Source of the DNA: an uncultured Oscillospiraceae bacterium
GTDB taxonomy: Bacteria > Bacillota > Clostridia > Oscillospirales > Oscillospiraceae
Length of the DNA stretch: 58,020 nt
Direction: 5' to 3'
Assembly: GCA_910584285.1 (NCBI GenBank)
Contig: CAJTYK010000008.1
Location: 1 to 58,020, forward strand
The notes under the pieces were generated by a model that saw only the letters and a list, made by a program, of their open reading frames with translations, was not told the DNA's origin and searched no databases. This document shows positions 8,465-17,025 of this stretch, one piece after another. A program made the translations under genes and the position numbers. Position 1 is the stretch's first letter; each line of letters starts with the position of its first letter.

Positions 8465-8508
8465 AAAAGCGCCCCTCCGGTTCGTCCGGAGGGGCGCTCT
8501 CGTTTTTT
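8463..8508. terminator. Bidirectional terminator
   Basis: A 13-bp stem AGCGCCCCTCCGG/CCGGAGGGGCGCT with a 5-base loop is flanked by A6 on one side and T6 on the other. It therefore terminates both the hydratase/GNAT operon and the convergent ribU gene. Confidence 0.9.
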
Positions 8509-9229
8509 ACCTCATCCGCAGCAGCCGCTCAATGTGCTTATACAGCAGGAAGGTGATGATGGAGTCCACCACGCCCTTGAGCAGGTTGAAGGGTGCCACG
8601 GCGAACAGCACCAGGGTGTTCACGCTGGTGATGCCGGGGTTAATTTTCGTGCCCATGCCGATAATCACATCCAGCGGCGTATCGTATAGCACAGAAAAGG
8701 CGGGGATCAGGTAGACCGCGTTGAACAGACTGCCCACTACCGTGATGCACACGGTGCCCACGGCCATGCCGATGACAGCGCCCTTCTTGGTCTTGTTGGC
8801 GAAGTACACCACCGAGGCGGGCAGGATCAGGGCGCAGCCCACCACAAAGTTGGCCAGATCGCCCACAAAGGCGGTGGAGGTGCCCTTGAGGAACAGCTTG
8901 AGCACCACCTTCAGAAACTCGCACACCACCCCGGCCACCGGGCCCAGGGAGAAGGAACAGATGAGCACCGGGATCTCGCTGAAGTCGATCTCATAAAAGG
9001 CCGGGGCGAAGGGCAGGGGAAACTCCAGGTACATCAGCACGGCGGCGATGGCGGCGAAGATGCCCACATAGGCCACCCGGCGGGCGGGGGACTGCTTCTC
9101 CGGCTTGAGCCACAGCTTTTCCAGCAGCAGAGCCACCGCAAAGATACCCACGAACACCAGCAGGCACATCAGCAAGAACATCACATTCTCCTGCACCGTC
9201 GCCCACAGCTTTGCCAGATTTTCCAACAT
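8507..9229 (-). CDS. ribU: Riboflavin ECF transporter substrate-binding subunit RibU
   Basis: The 240-residue integral membrane protein has an N-terminal helix (about 13-36) and then six predicted helices of the ECF S-component fold, with FPLPFAPAFYEIDFSEIP and a conserved glycine-rich loop typical of RibU. The FMN riboswitch directly upstream supports riboflavin as substrate. The frame is open further upstream, but ATG 9229 is preferred because AGGAGG lies 7 bases before it. It would work with a shared EcfA/A'/T energising module encoded elsewhere. The transporter is expected to be shut off when FMN is abundant. Confidence 0.9.
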   Translation of the reverse strand: MLENLAKLWATVQENVMFLLMCLLVFVGIFAVALLLEKLWLKPEKQSPARRVAYVGIFAAIAAVLMYLEFPLPFAPAFYEIDFSEIPVLICSFSLGPVAGVVCEFLKVVLKLFLKGTSTAFVGDLANFVVGCALILPASVVYFANKTKKGAVIGMAVGTVCITVVGSLFNAVYLIPAFSVLYDTPLDVIIGMGTKINPGITSVNTLVLFAVAPFNLLKGVVDSIITFLLYKHIERLLRMR

Positions 9230-9309
9230 AACAAAAACCTCCTGAAATAGTCTGAAACGCCTGAAAAGACTGTCTTCCAGGCGCAACACTACCTCAAGAG
9301 GGGCCGCGC

Positions 9310-9420
9310 GTCTTCTTCCATCCGGACTGTAACCGTTGGTTCCGGAGTTTCACCGGATCCACCGCTTTCGCGGGTTGCGGACTGTACCGCCAGTGGGGAC
9401 TTTCACCCCGCCCTGAAGAC
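9310..9420 (-). promoter_or_regulatory. FMN riboswitch (RFN element)
   Basis: On the minus strand the element begins with GTCTTCAGGGCGGGGTGAAA and contains the conserved blocks CCCCACTGGCGGTA, CAGTCCGC, GATCCGGTGAAACTCCGG and ACAGTCCGGATG, closed by a P1 stem GTCTTC/GAAGAC. These are the diagnostic RFN sequences. It sits between a strong promoter and ribU, so FMN binding should reduce ribU expression. Confidence 0.95.
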
Positions 9421-9444
9421 ACTCATTCACTTGTTCCGCACCCT

Positions 9445-9473
9445 ATTATAGGCGCAACCGACAGAAAATGCAA
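9445..9473 (-). promoter_or_regulatory. Promoter of the FMN riboswitch-ribU unit
   Basis: Minus-strand TTGCAT (9473-9468), a 17-base spacer and perfect TATAAT (9450-9445) place the transcript start about 20 bases ahead of the riboswitch P1 stem. Confidence 0.8.
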
Positions 9474-9530
9474 GCCCCTTTTTTGTCGCTTTTTGTCGAA
9501 ACTTTTTGGAACTGATGTTCTATTTTTCCC

Positions 9531-9566
9531 TTGACGGAACCGGGATGATATAGTACAATCGTACTA
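9531..9566 (+). promoter_or_regulatory. Promoter with overlapping palindrome, SLOG gene
   Basis: TTGACG (9531-9536), a 17-base spacer and TACAAT (9554-9559) form a strong promoter. The -10 hexamer is embedded in the palindrome TAGTAC-AATC-GTACTA (9551-9566), a possible operator for a dimeric repressor that would block polymerase binding. The repressor is not identified. Confidence 0.7.
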
Positions 9567-9589
9567 ATTAGAGGAAGGGAGGGAGCGCC

Positions 9590-10129
9590 ATGGCCATGGA
9601 ACCTGAACGCACCTGCTGTTTCACCGGCCACCGCCCGGAAAAGCTGCCCTGGGGGGATGACGAGACCGACCCCCGCTGCGCCGCCCTGAAGGACGGGCTG
9701 CGTCGGGAGATCCAAGGGCTGTACCGCCGGAACTTCCGCCACTTCATCTCCGGCATGGCCATGGGCTGCGACCTCTACTTTGCCGAGGCCGCCCTGGAGC
9801 TGCGGGACAGCCTCCCCGGCCTCACGGTGGAGGGGGCGGTGCCCTGCCCCACCCAAGCGGATCGCTGGCCGGAGGGGCAGCGCCGCCGCTGGCGGGAGCT
9901 TTTGGATCGCTGCGACCTGGAGACGGTGGTACAACAGCACTATGACCGCTACTGTATGCACCGCCGGGATCGGTATCTGGTGGATCGGGCGGCGGCGGTA
10001 CTGGCGGTGTTTGACGGCACGCCGGGGGGCACCCAGTACACCCTGAACTACGCCATGGACAAGGGGCTGGACATCCTTCTGCTGGATCCCCTCCGCCCGG
10101 AGGCCCCCGCCGTGCGGTTGACGCTGTAA
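9590..10129 (+). CDS. SLOG-family protein (DUF1273, YspA/YpsA-like)
   Basis: The 179-residue protein matches the DUF1273 branch of the SLOG (Smf/DprA/LOG Rossmann) superfamily: CCFTGHRPEKLP at the N-terminus, a GMAMGCDLYFAEAAL nucleotide-binding loop and FDGTPGGTQYTLNYA near the end. Such folds bind nucleotide-derived ligands, and some members act in antiviral or stress signalling; the specific role of DUF1273 proteins is unknown. ATG 9590 follows AGGAAGGGAGGG; ATG 9596 is an alternative. It is transcribed alone from a strong, apparently regulated promoter. Confidence 0.82.
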   Translation: MAMEPERTCCFTGHRPEKLPWGDDETDPRCAALKDGLRREIQGLYRRNFRHFISGMAMGCDLYFAEAALELRDSLPGLTVEGAVPCPTQADRWPEGQRRRWRELLDRCDLETVVQQHYDRYCMHRRDRYLVDRAAAVLAVFDGTPGGTQYTLNYAMDKGLDILLLDPLRPEAPAVRLTL

Positions 10130-10148
10130 ATTTTCCACCCATAAATTA

Positions 10149-10174
10149 GGCCCCCCGGCTTTCATCGGGGGGCC
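10149..10174. terminator. Hairpin between SLOG gene and guaB
   Basis: A 9-bp stem GGCCCCCCG/CGGGGGGCC with an 8-base loop lies between the convergent SLOG gene and guaB. Flanking T runs are weak on both strands (GTTCTCCTT and TAATTTA), so efficiency is uncertain. Confidence 0.65.
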
Positions 10175-10181
10175 GTTCTCC

Positions 10182-11657
10182 TTATTGGGGATTGATGGTA
10201 TAGTTGGGGGCTTCCTTGGTGATATAGATGTCGTGGGGGTGGGACTCCTTCAGGCCGGCGGCGGTGATCTGGGTGAACTGCGCCCTGGTGCGCAGCTCGT
10301 CGATGGTGCCGCAGCCGCAGTAGCCCATGCCCGCCCGCAGGCCGCCCATCATCTGGTAGATGGTCTCCGCCACCGGGCCCTTGTAGGGCACCCGGCCCTC
10401 CACGCCCTCGGGCACCAGCTTCTTGTTGTTCTGCTGGAAGTACCGATCCTTGGAGCCCTGGGACATGGCCCCCAGGGAGCCCATGCCCCGGTAGACCTTG
10501 AACTGGCGGCCCTGGTACACCTCGGTGTCCCCGGGGGACTCCTCGCAGCCCGCCAGCAGGGAGCCCAGCATCACCACGTTGCCGCCCGCGGCGATGGCCT
10601 TGGCGATGTCGCCGGAGAATTTGATGCCGCCGTCGGCGATGATGGGCACATCGTACTCCGCCGCCACCTGAGCCGCGTCAAACACGGCGGTGACCTGGGG
10701 CACGCCGATGCCCGCCACCACCCGGGTGGTGCAGATGGAGCCGGGGCCGATGCCGATCTTCACACAGTCGGCGCCCGCCTCGATGAGGGCGCGGGTGCCC
10801 TCCGCCGTGGCCACGTTGCCCGCCACCAACTGCACGTCGGGGTACAGGGACTTGATCCGCATGACGCACTCCAGAATGTTCCGGGAGTGGCCGTGGGCGG
10901 AGTCCAGGCACAGCACGTCCGCCCCCGCCTCCACCAGCGCCGCCACCCGATCCAGCACGTCGGCGGTGACGCCGATGGCCGCCGCCACCAGCAGCCGGCC
11001 CTTCTCGTCCCGGGCGGAGTTGGGGTATACCTGGGCCTTCTCGATGTCTTTGATGGTGATCAGGCCCTTCAGGTGGAACTGCTCATCCACGATGGGCAGC
11101 TTCTCGATCTTATGCTGGCGGAGGATCTCCCGGGCCTGATCCAGGGTGGTGCCCTCCGGGGCGGTGACCAGGTGATCCCGGGTCATCACGTTGTCGATGA
11201 GCTGGTTCATGTCCGTCTCGAACTTCATATCCCGGTTGGTGATGATGCCGATGAGCTTGCCGCCGTCGCAGATGGGCACGCCGGAGATGCGGAACTTGGC
11301 CATCAGCTCGTCTGCCTCAGCCAGGGTGTGGCCCGGGCCCAGCCAATAGGGATTGGTGATAACCCCGTTCTCGCTGCGCTTCACGATGTCCACCTGCTCG
11401 GCCTGGGCTCCGATGGACATATTCTTATGGATCACGCCGATGCCGCCCTCCCTGGCCAGGGCGATGGCCATGCGGGACTCGGTGACCGTGTCCATGGCCG
11501 CGCTCATCACCGGGATGTTCAGGGTGATCTTGCGGGTCAGCCGGGTGTGTAGATCCACGTCCGCCGGGAGCACGTTGCTCTCCGCGGGGATCAGCAGCAC
11601 ATCATCAAAGGTGAGGCCGGTTTTGACGAACTTTTCATTCCAGGCAAATTGGGCCAT
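10182..11657 (-). CDS. guaB: IMP dehydrogenase
   Basis: The 491-residue enzyme oxidises IMP to XMP with NAD+, the committed step of GMP synthesis. Visible landmarks are LTFDDVLLIP at the N-terminus, tandem CBS domains (about residues 95-205), the catalytic cysteine in GIGPGSICTTR and the IMP-binding ADGGIKFSGD and GSLLAG segments. ATG 11657 is chosen over the upstream ATG 11672 because GGAGGAG lies between them at correct spacing. A consensus promoter overlaps the end of the upstream gluQRS gene. The CBS pair is a known site of purine-nucleotide regulation. Confidence 0.96.
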   Translation of the reverse strand: MAQFAWNEKFVKTGLTFDDVLLIPAESNVLPADVDLHTRLTRKITLNIPVMSAAMDTVTESRMAIALAREGGIGVIHKNMSIGAQAEQVDIVKRSENGVITNPYWLGPGHTLAEADELMAKFRISGVPICDGGKLIGIITNRDMKFETDMNQLIDNVMTRDHLVTAPEGTTLDQAREILRQHKIEKLPIVDEQFHLKGLITIKDIEKAQVYPNSARDEKGRLLVAAAIGVTADVLDRVAALVEAGADVLCLDSAHGHSRNILECVMRIKSLYPDVQLVAGNVATAEGTRALIEAGADCVKIGIGPGSICTTRVVAGIGVPQVTAVFDAAQVAAEYDVPIIADGGIKFSGDIAKAIAAGGNVVMLGSLLAGCEESPGDTEVYQGRQFKVYRGMGSLGAMSQGSKDRYFQQNNKKLVPEGVEGRVPYKGPVAETIYQMMGGLRAGMGYCGCGTIDELRTRAQFTQITAAGLKESHPHDIYITKEAPNYTINPQ

Positions 11658-11696
11658 AGTCCACTCCTCCACATTCGTAAAATTTGGATTTTATCT

Positions 11697-11725
11697 ATTG
11701 TACGATCAACCTGTCCTTCTGTCAA
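11697..11725 (-). promoter_or_regulatory. Promoter of guaB
   Basis: Minus-strand TTGACA (11725-11720), a 17-base spacer and TACAAT (11702-11697) lie 39 bases upstream of the guaB start. The -35 hexamer overlaps the gluQRS stop region. No guanine riboswitch-like sequence is seen in the short leader. Confidence 0.8.
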
Positions 11726-12648
11726 GGACAACCAACTACAACGTCATTTTTCGGCACTTTCGCCCATGAGAACTGCCGGACAAGCTCTTGCGCTGTGACT
11801 TTTTCCGGCCTGTCCAACAGCCCCGCGTAACAGGCCAGCAGCCCGGTGAGCTCCTGGGGCGTGTACCGCGCCCGGAGGGCGCCCATGTCCAGATCGTGAT
11901 CCCGCTTGGCCAGCCGCCGCCCGTCATCGGCCAGCAGCAGCGGCGTGTGGAAAAACCGGGGCGGCTCGTACCCCAGCACCCGGTGGAGCCACGCCTGCCG
12001 GGGGGCGGAGCACAACAGATCCCGCCCCCGCACCACGTGGTTCACCCCCATGAGGGCGTCGTCCACCACCACCGCCAGCTGATAGGCAAACACCCCGTCG
12101 GAGCGCCGGACGATAAAGTCCCCGCAGTCCCGGGCCAGATTCTCGGTGTACGTCCCGCAGTTGCCGTCCTCCACGGTGACCGACACATCCGGGCACCGCA
12201 CCCGCCACGCCGGACGGCGGCCCTGCCGCTCCAACGCCTCCCGCTCCGCCTGCGTCAGGTGGAAGCACTTCCCGGAGTACACCACCGCCCCGTCGTCCCG
12301 ATGGGGGGCGGAGGCCGCCATCCGTTCCGTCCGGGAGCAGTAGCAGGGGTAGAGCAGCCCCTGCTCCCCCAGCGCCCGGAACGCCTCCTCATAACAGGCC
12401 GTGCGGCAGCTCTGCCGATAGGCGGGCTCCAGGCCGCCCTCGTCCCAGTCCAGCCCCAGCCACCGCAGATCCTCCATCAGCTGGGCGGCAAGCTCAGGGC
12501 TCGTCCGCTGCGTGTCCAGATCCTCAATCCGCAGCACCAGCTCTCCCCCGCAGCTGCGCGCGTCCAGCCAGGCCAGCAACGCCGCCAGCAGGTTGCCCAG
12601 GTGCATCCGCCCGCTGGGGGTGGGGGCAAACCGTCCCCGCACACCCAT
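11722..12648 (-). CDS. gluQ: Glutamyl-queuosine tRNA(Asp) synthetase
   Basis: The 308-residue protein is a truncated glutamyl-tRNA synthetase without an anticodon-binding domain. FAPTPSGRMHLGN contains the HIGH-type motif, LRIEDLDTQR the substrate pocket, and LAKRD stands for KMSKS. A cysteine cluster including YPCYCSRTER fits the zinc site of GluQRS. GluQRS charges glutamate onto queuosine in tRNA-Asp. The gene lies 15 bases downstream of an SPL-family radical SAM gene. Start ATG 12648 follows a GGGGGAGGG sequence. Confidence 0.9.
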   Translation of the reverse strand: MGVRGRFAPTPSGRMHLGNLLAALLAWLDARSCGGELVLRIEDLDTQRTSPELAAQLMEDLRWLGLDWDEGGLEPAYRQSCRTACYEEAFRALGEQGLLYPCYCSRTERMAASAPHRDDGAVVYSGKCFHLTQAEREALERQGRRPAWRVRCPDVSVTVEDGNCGTYTENLARDCGDFIVRRSDGVFAYQLAVVVDDALMGVNHVVRGRDLLCSAPRQAWLHRVLGYEPPRFFHTPLLLADDGRRLAKRDHDLDMGALRARYTPQELTGLLACYAGLLDRPEKVTAQELVRQFSWAKVPKNDVVVGCP

Positions 12649-12663
12649 GCGCCCTCCCCCCTG

Positions 12664-13554
12664 TCAATCGAAAAATGTGAGCTGCCGATCCCCGTAACCC
12701 AGGGTGGCCGCCCGGATGATGGCCTTCATGTCGTACAAAATCCCCCGCTCCCGGCAGGCTTCGGTGAACACCTTCCACAGTGCGCGGGCCCTGGGGCTGG
12801 CGCACTGGTAACGATCCCCATACTGCCGGAGGTAACGCTCTTTCAAGCCCTGGCCGGGGAAGGCCCGCTCCAGCCCGTCCAGGAAATACTCCCGCTGGCC
12901 CTGCCGCATGGTGAGGCCCAAGGCGGGGTAAATAAACCGCGCCCCAGCCTTTGCCGCGCCCTCCACCACCGCCAGCACTCCCTCGTCGCTGTCCTCCAGG
13001 AAGGGCAGCACCGGCATGAGCAGCACCCCGGCGAACAGCCCCGCCCCGCTCAGCTCCTTCAGCGCCGCCAGCCGGCGGCTGGAGGAGGGCGCGTTAGGCT
13101 CAATTTTGGCCGCCAGGGCGTCGTCCGCCGTGGTGACGGTGAGCTTGCAAATCACCGGGGAATGGGCTTGAATGGAGGTCAGAATGTCGATGTCCCGCGC
13201 GATCAGATCGCTTTTGGTGGCGATGGCCGTGCCGCAGCCATAGGCGTCGATGAGCTCCAGAGCGTGCCGGGTGAGCTCCAGCTCCCGCTCAAAGGGGTTA
13301 TAGGGATCGCTCATGGAGCCGGTGCAGATAAAGGCGGGCCGCACCTTCCGGGCCAGATCGTCCCGGAGAATCCGCAGGGCGTCCTCCTTGGCCCGCACCG
13401 TGTCAAATTCCTCGATCCGGTAGCAGTCGCTGCGGCTGTCGCAGTACAGGCAGCCGTGGCAGCACCCCCGGTAGAGGTTCATGGTGTGATCGGTGCCGAA
13501 CCATTCGGTGGATCGGCTGCGGTGGAGCAGATGCTTGGCAGGTACGGTTTCCAT
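12664..13554 (-). CDS. SPL-family radical SAM protein
   Basis: The 296-residue protein has a CCHGCLYC segment, a CxxxCxxC radical SAM cluster motif, after the family feature MNLYRGC. FICTGSMSDPYNPFE and TKSDLIARDIDIL are typical of the SPL/Rv2578c-like radical SAM family related to spore photoproduct lyase. The conserved C-terminal cysteine that defines true spore photoproduct lyase activity is not obvious, so a DNA-repair role is only a possibility. ATG 13554 follows GGGGGGAG; the frame is open 66 bases further up, but that extension contains an intergenic hairpin. Confidence 0.82.
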   Translation of the reverse strand: METVPAKHLLHRSRSTEWFGTDHTMNLYRGCCHGCLYCDSRSDCYRIEEFDTVRAKEDALRILRDDLARKVRPAFICTGSMSDPYNPFERELELTRHALELIDAYGCGTAIATKSDLIARDIDILTSIQAHSPVICKLTVTTADDALAAKIEPNAPSSSRRLAALKELSGAGLFAGVLLMPVLPFLEDSDEGVLAVVEGAAKAGARFIYPALGLTMRQGQREYFLDGLERAFPGQGLKERYLRQYGDRYQCASPRARALWKVFTEACRERGILYDMKAIIRAATLGYGDRQLTFFD

Positions 13555-13580
13555 GGCGCTCCCCCCTCTGATGCTCACAA

Positions 13581-13610
13581 CCCCCTCCCAGGTCCAGGCC
13601 CGGGAGGGGG
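13581..13610. terminator. GC hairpin between ftsZ and the radical SAM gene
   Basis: CCCCCTCCC and GGGAGGGGG arms with a 12-base spacer that can pair further (AGGTCCAGGCCC) form a strong stem just after the ftsZ stop. No T run follows on the minus strand, so it may slow or process rather than end the ftsZ transcript. Confidence 0.45.
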
Positions 13611-13616
13611 TACTGC

Positions 13617-14780
13617 TCATTTCTTATTAAAGATCCGGAAGATATCGTCGAATGGATCCGCCTCCGGGGGCTCCGCCGCCGCGCTGGACAGGGGCTTAGG
13701 GGGCATGACGGCCCCCACCCCGGCGGGCACGCAGTCGGGCTTGTCCTCCCTGACGGGCTCGGGCCGGGACGCCGCAGGCTTAGCTTCCTCCTTGACCTCC
13801 TCCTGGCCGGGCACCGGGTTGTCCACCTCGCCGAAGCCGGTGGCGATGACGGTAACCCGCAGCTCGTCCTCCAGCGAGTCGTCGAAAGCAGTGCCCATCA
13901 TGAACAAAGCGTCGGGGTCGGCCACCTGCTTGACCATCTCGGCGGCCAGCTCTACCTCCTCCAGCCCCATGTCCATGGGGCCGGTGATGTTGACAATGAT
14001 GCCCTTGGCCCCCTGGATGGAGGTCTCCAGCAGAGGGCTATTGATGGCGATGCGGGTGGCATCCTCCGCCTTATTCTTGCCGGAACCCCGGCCCACGCCC
14101 ATGTGGGCAAGCCCCGCGTCCTTCATCACGGCGGTGACGTCGGCGAAGTCCAGGTTGATGAGGCCGGTGGTCTTGATGAGGTCAGAGATGGACTGCACCG
14201 CCTGGCGCAGCACATCGTCGGCGATGGCGAAAGCGTTGGCAAAGGTGATCTTCTCGTCGGTGGCGTACTGGAGCCTGTCGTTGGGGATGATCACCAGGGA
14301 GTCCACCTTCTGGCGCAACTCGTCAATGCCACGGGCGGCCTGCTCCATGCGGCGGCGGCCCTCGAAGTTGAAGGGCTTGGTGACCACGCCCACGGTGAGG
14401 ATGCCCTTCTCCTTGGCGATCTCCGCCACCACCGGGGCCGCGCCGGTACCGGTGCCGCCCCCCATGCCGGCGGTGACAAATACCATGTCCGCCCCCTCCA
14501 GCAGGGCGGTGATCTGCTCCTTACTCTCCCGGGCGGACTCCCGGCCCACCTCGGGGTTGGCCCCGGCGCCCTTGCCACCGGTGAGCTTCTCCCCAATGGC
14601 CAGCTTCTGGGTGGCCTCGGAGGCGTTGAGGCACTGGCGGTCGGTGTTCACCGCGATAAACTCCACGCCCTGCATCCCGGCCCGCACCATGCGGTTTACC
14701 ACATTATTGCCGCCGCCGCCAACCCCGATGACCTTCAAAACGTCATCGTTCTTCGCAGCGGAATCCATTACAAACGCCAT
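13617..14780 (-). CDS. ftsZ: Cell division GTPase FtsZ
   Basis: The 387-residue tubulin homologue forms the cytokinetic Z ring. It has the glycine loop VGGGGNNVVNRM, the tubulin signature GGGTGTGAAP for GTP phosphates and the T7 loop NLDFADV that completes the neighbouring active site. A variable linker (about residues 325-375) is rich in proline, alanine and glutamate. The extreme C-terminus reads FDDIFRIFNKK, which differs from the usual IPxFLR/K-type peptide that binds FtsA and other partners. GGAGG precedes ATG 14780. It has its own promoter although it ends the dcw cluster. Confidence 0.97.
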   Translation of the reverse strand: MAFVMDSAAKNDDVLKVIGVGGGGNNVVNRMVRAGMQGVEFIAVNTDRQCLNASEATQKLAIGEKLTGGKGAGANPEVGRESARESKEQITALLEGADMVFVTAGMGGGTGTGAAPVVAEIAKEKGILTVGVVTKPFNFEGRRRMEQAARGIDELRQKVDSLVIIPNDRLQYATDEKITFANAFAIADDVLRQAVQSISDLIKTTGLINLDFADVTAVMKDAGLAHMGVGRGSGKNKAEDATRIAINSPLLETSIQGAKGIIVNITGPMDMGLEEVELAAEMVKQVADPDALFMMGTAFDDSLEDELRVTVIATGFGEVDNPVPGQEEVKEEAKPAASRPEPVREDKPDCVPAGVGAVMPPKPLSSAAAEPPEADPFDDIFRIFNKK

Positions 14781-14845
14781 ACCAAAGTCCTCCTATGTAA
14801 AACAGTGAAATGTACCAAGTCATGTCAGATGCCTATATCTTGTTT

Positions 14846-14874
14846 ATTGTACCCTTTTTTCTCCAAGCGGTCAA
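14846..14874 (-). promoter_or_regulatory. Promoter of ftsZ
   Basis: Minus-strand TTGACC (14874-14869), a 17-base spacer and TACAAT (14851-14846) lie in the ftsQ-ftsZ gap, 66 bases before the ftsZ start. This lets ftsZ be expressed independently of the upstream cluster. Confidence 0.8.
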
Positions 14875-14914
14875 TAGAAAATTTGGGTGCGGGAAAATTT
14901 TTCCTGCTCTTTTG

Positions 14915-15685
14915 TCACGCTCCAGGCTTAAAATTGACCTTTCCCTCTGTGATTGTCAAATCCAGCGTTCCCGCCACCCCCTCGGGCAGCTTTCCGCTGT
15001 CCAGCGCCGCCTGGGTCAGGGTCAGGTAATAGTTGTAGTCCCCGCCCCGGGGCAGCTTCACCCGGTAGATCCCCCAGTCCAGGGTCATGGAGGTGGCGGC
15101 GGAGCAGTCCAGAGCGGTGCACTGGCTCAGCAGCCCCCGGCTCTCCAGCTCCGCCAGCAGCTCCCCCACGTAGCGCAGGGTGGTCTCCGCCCCCTCTGCT
15201 GCCTGGATCATGCCTCCGGCATAGGGCCCCGCCGCCGTCAGGCCGGTGATCTGAATGACATCCACGCCGCCCTTGTCCTTTTCCAGCAGCTTGCCCTGGG
15301 CGGACATCAGCCAGCGGCCCTCGGCGGACTCCACCGACGCCGCCGCCACCCGCTCTGTCACCGACAGCACCACCCCGTCGGGCAGCGCCTTGCGGATGGA
15401 CACGCTCTCCACATAGGGCAGCTGGGCGCAGATGGATGCCGACACCCGGCTCCGGGGCAGCGTAATGAGATTGTCCCCCATCTGGATTCCCGACGCCTTG
15501 ATGACCTCCGCGGCGGTGTAGCGGGCGTTGCCCGTCACCTCCACGGAGTTCACCCGGAAAAATACCACGCAGGCCAGCACCACAGCCGCCGCCACCAGCA
15601 GGACGGACAGGAGCTTATAAAGTCCGCGGAAGCGGCCCCGGCGCCGCCTTCTCGGGGGGTGTCTGCGCTGTCGTGCCACGGGCAT
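14915..15685 (-). CDS. ftsQ: Cell division protein FtsQ/DivIB
   Basis: The 256-residue bitopic protein has a very basic cytosolic N-terminus (HPPRRRRRGRFRG), one membrane span (about 26-43) and an extracytoplasmic POTRA domain beginning VNSVEVTGNARYTAAEVIKASGI, followed by the FtsQ beta domain. FtsQ/DivIB links FtsL/DivIC and peptidoglycan synthesis at the septum. Start ATG 15685 follows AGAGGTGAT, and the gene begins 23 bases after murA. Confidence 0.88.
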   Translation of the reverse strand: MPVARQRRHPPRRRRRGRFRGLYKLLSVLLVAAAVVLACVVFFRVNSVEVTGNARYTAAEVIKASGIQMGDNLITLPRSRVSASICAQLPYVESVSIRKALPDGVVLSVTERVAAASVESAEGRWLMSAQGKLLEKDKGGVDVIQITGLTAAGPYAGGMIQAAEGAETTLRYVGELLAELESRGLLSQCTALDCSAATSMTLDWGIYRVKLPRGGDYNYYLTLTQAALDSGKLPEGVAGTLDLTITEGKVNFKPGA

Positions 15686-15708
15686 ATCACCTCTGATCTT
15701 ATGTATCT

Positions 15709-16965
15709 CTATTCTTCCCGGCGCTCCACCGACGCGCCCAGGGCCTGGAGCATCCCCTCCAGCCCCTCATAGCCCCGGTCGATGTGGTGCAGGCCAGATA
15801 GTACGGTGGCGCCCTCCGCGCCCAGCGCCGCCACGGCCAGCGCCCCGCCGCCCCGCAGGTCGGCGGCCTCCACCCTGGCCCCCCGCAGCCGCTCCACCCC
15901 CCGCACCAGGGCCACCCGGCCCTCGGTGGTGATGTCCGCCCCCATACGGATGAGTTCGGGCACATGGCGGTAGCGGCTGTCGAACATGGCCTCCACAAAG
16001 AGGGTGCACCCCTGGGACGCCGCCAGCGCCGCCATGACGGGGGCCTGAGCGTCGGTGGGGAAGCCAGGATAGGGGGCGGTGCGGATGGTGGGCACGCCCT
16101 TCAGGGGCACATCCCTGTCCCGGGCCAGCTCCACGTACTCCATCCGGCTCTCCACCCGGCACCCGGCCTGGTGGAACACGGATAAAACGGTGGCCAAATG
16201 TCGCCAGTCCACCCCCCGCAGCCGCACCCGCCCTCCAGCGGCGGCCACGGCGGACAACAGGGTGGCCGCCACGATCCGATCCCCCATGACGGTGTACTCC
16301 CCGCCGGACAGGGCGCAGCCCCCCTCCACTGTGATGGTGGAGCTGCCCGCCCCCCGGATGTCCGCCCCCAGCCCGTTGAGGAAGCTCTGGAGATCCCCGA
16401 TCTCCGGCTCCCGGGCGGCGTTGGTGATGGTGGTGGGGCCGTCCGCCCCCACGGCGCACAGCATGGCGTTCTCCGTGGCCCCCACACTGGGCAGGGCAAG
16501 CTGGATCTCGCCTCCCTGGGGTCGCCCCTGGCAGTGGATGCCCCGATCCTCCGTCACCTCGCACCCCAGGGCGCGGATGGCGGACAGATGCAGGTCGATG
16601 GGCCGGGGGCCCAGCTCGCACCCCCCGGGGTAGGTCAGGTGGGCCTCCCCCGCCCGGGCCAGCAGCGGGCCCAGAAAGATGATGGACGAGCGCATGGCCC
16701 GCATCTGCTCCTCGGAGATGGAGCACCCCGACGCCCCGGAAGGGTCTACGGTGATGGTGCGGCCTTCCTGCTCCACCCGGCAGCCCAGGCGGCGCAGAAT
16801 GGACAGGGCGGCGTCCACGTCTGTGAGCCGGGGGCAGTTGTGGAGCGTCACCGGCCCCCGGGCCAGCAGGCAGGCTGCTAAAATGGGCAGCACGCTGTTC
16901 TTCGCCCCGTGGACGGTCAGTTCGCCCTTTAGGGGGCCGCCCCCCCGAATGTACATCACGCTCAT
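15709..16965 (-). CDS. murA: UDP-N-acetylglucosamine 1-carboxyvinyltransferase
   Basis: The 418-residue enzyme transfers enolpyruvate to UDP-GlcNAc, the first committed step of peptidoglycan precursor synthesis. HGAKNSVLP holds the Lys-Asn substrate pair and PGGCELGPRPIDLH the catalytic cysteine (about residue 116), the residue alkylated by fosfomycin, so sensitivity is expected at the target level. ATG 16965 follows GGGGAGG at good spacing; the frame is open 36 bases further. Its place between murG and ftsQ in the dcw cluster follows a common clostridial order. Confidence 0.95.
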   Translation of the reverse strand: MSVMYIRGGGPLKGELTVHGAKNSVLPILAACLLARGPVTLHNCPRLTDVDAALSILRRLGCRVEQEGRTITVDPSGASGCSISEEQMRAMRSSIIFLGPLLARAGEAHLTYPGGCELGPRPIDLHLSAIRALGCEVTEDRGIHCQGRPQGGEIQLALPSVGATENAMLCAVGADGPTTITNAAREPEIGDLQSFLNGLGADIRGAGSSTITVEGGCALSGGEYTVMGDRIVAATLLSAVAAAGGRVRLRGVDWRHLATVLSVFHQAGCRVESRMEYVELARDRDVPLKGVPTIRTAPYPGFPTDAQAPVMAALAASQGCTLFVEAMFDSRYRHVPELIRMGADITTEGRVALVRGVERLRGARVEAADLRGGGALAVAALGAEGATVLSGLHHIDRGYEGLEGMLQALGASVERREE

Positions 16966-17025
16966 GGCAAAGCCTCCCCATAGAAAGAGATTTCCCCCCA
17001 TTCTATGCGGATGGCCCTTTTGCCG

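Noticed and set aside
11690..11725. Similarity between the guaB promoter (ATCGTACAATAG) and the SLOG-gene operator
   Set aside because: Shared bases are mostly the TACAAT -10 hexamer itself, and the dyad symmetry is absent at guaB, so common regulation is not supported.
11788..14808. Open plus-strand frame of about 1000 codons
   Set aside because: It lies antisense to guaB-proximal gluQRS, the radical SAM gene and ftsZ, has repetitive His/Gly/Pro/Arg composition, no ribosome binding site and no motif; it is an artefact of high GC coding on the other strand.
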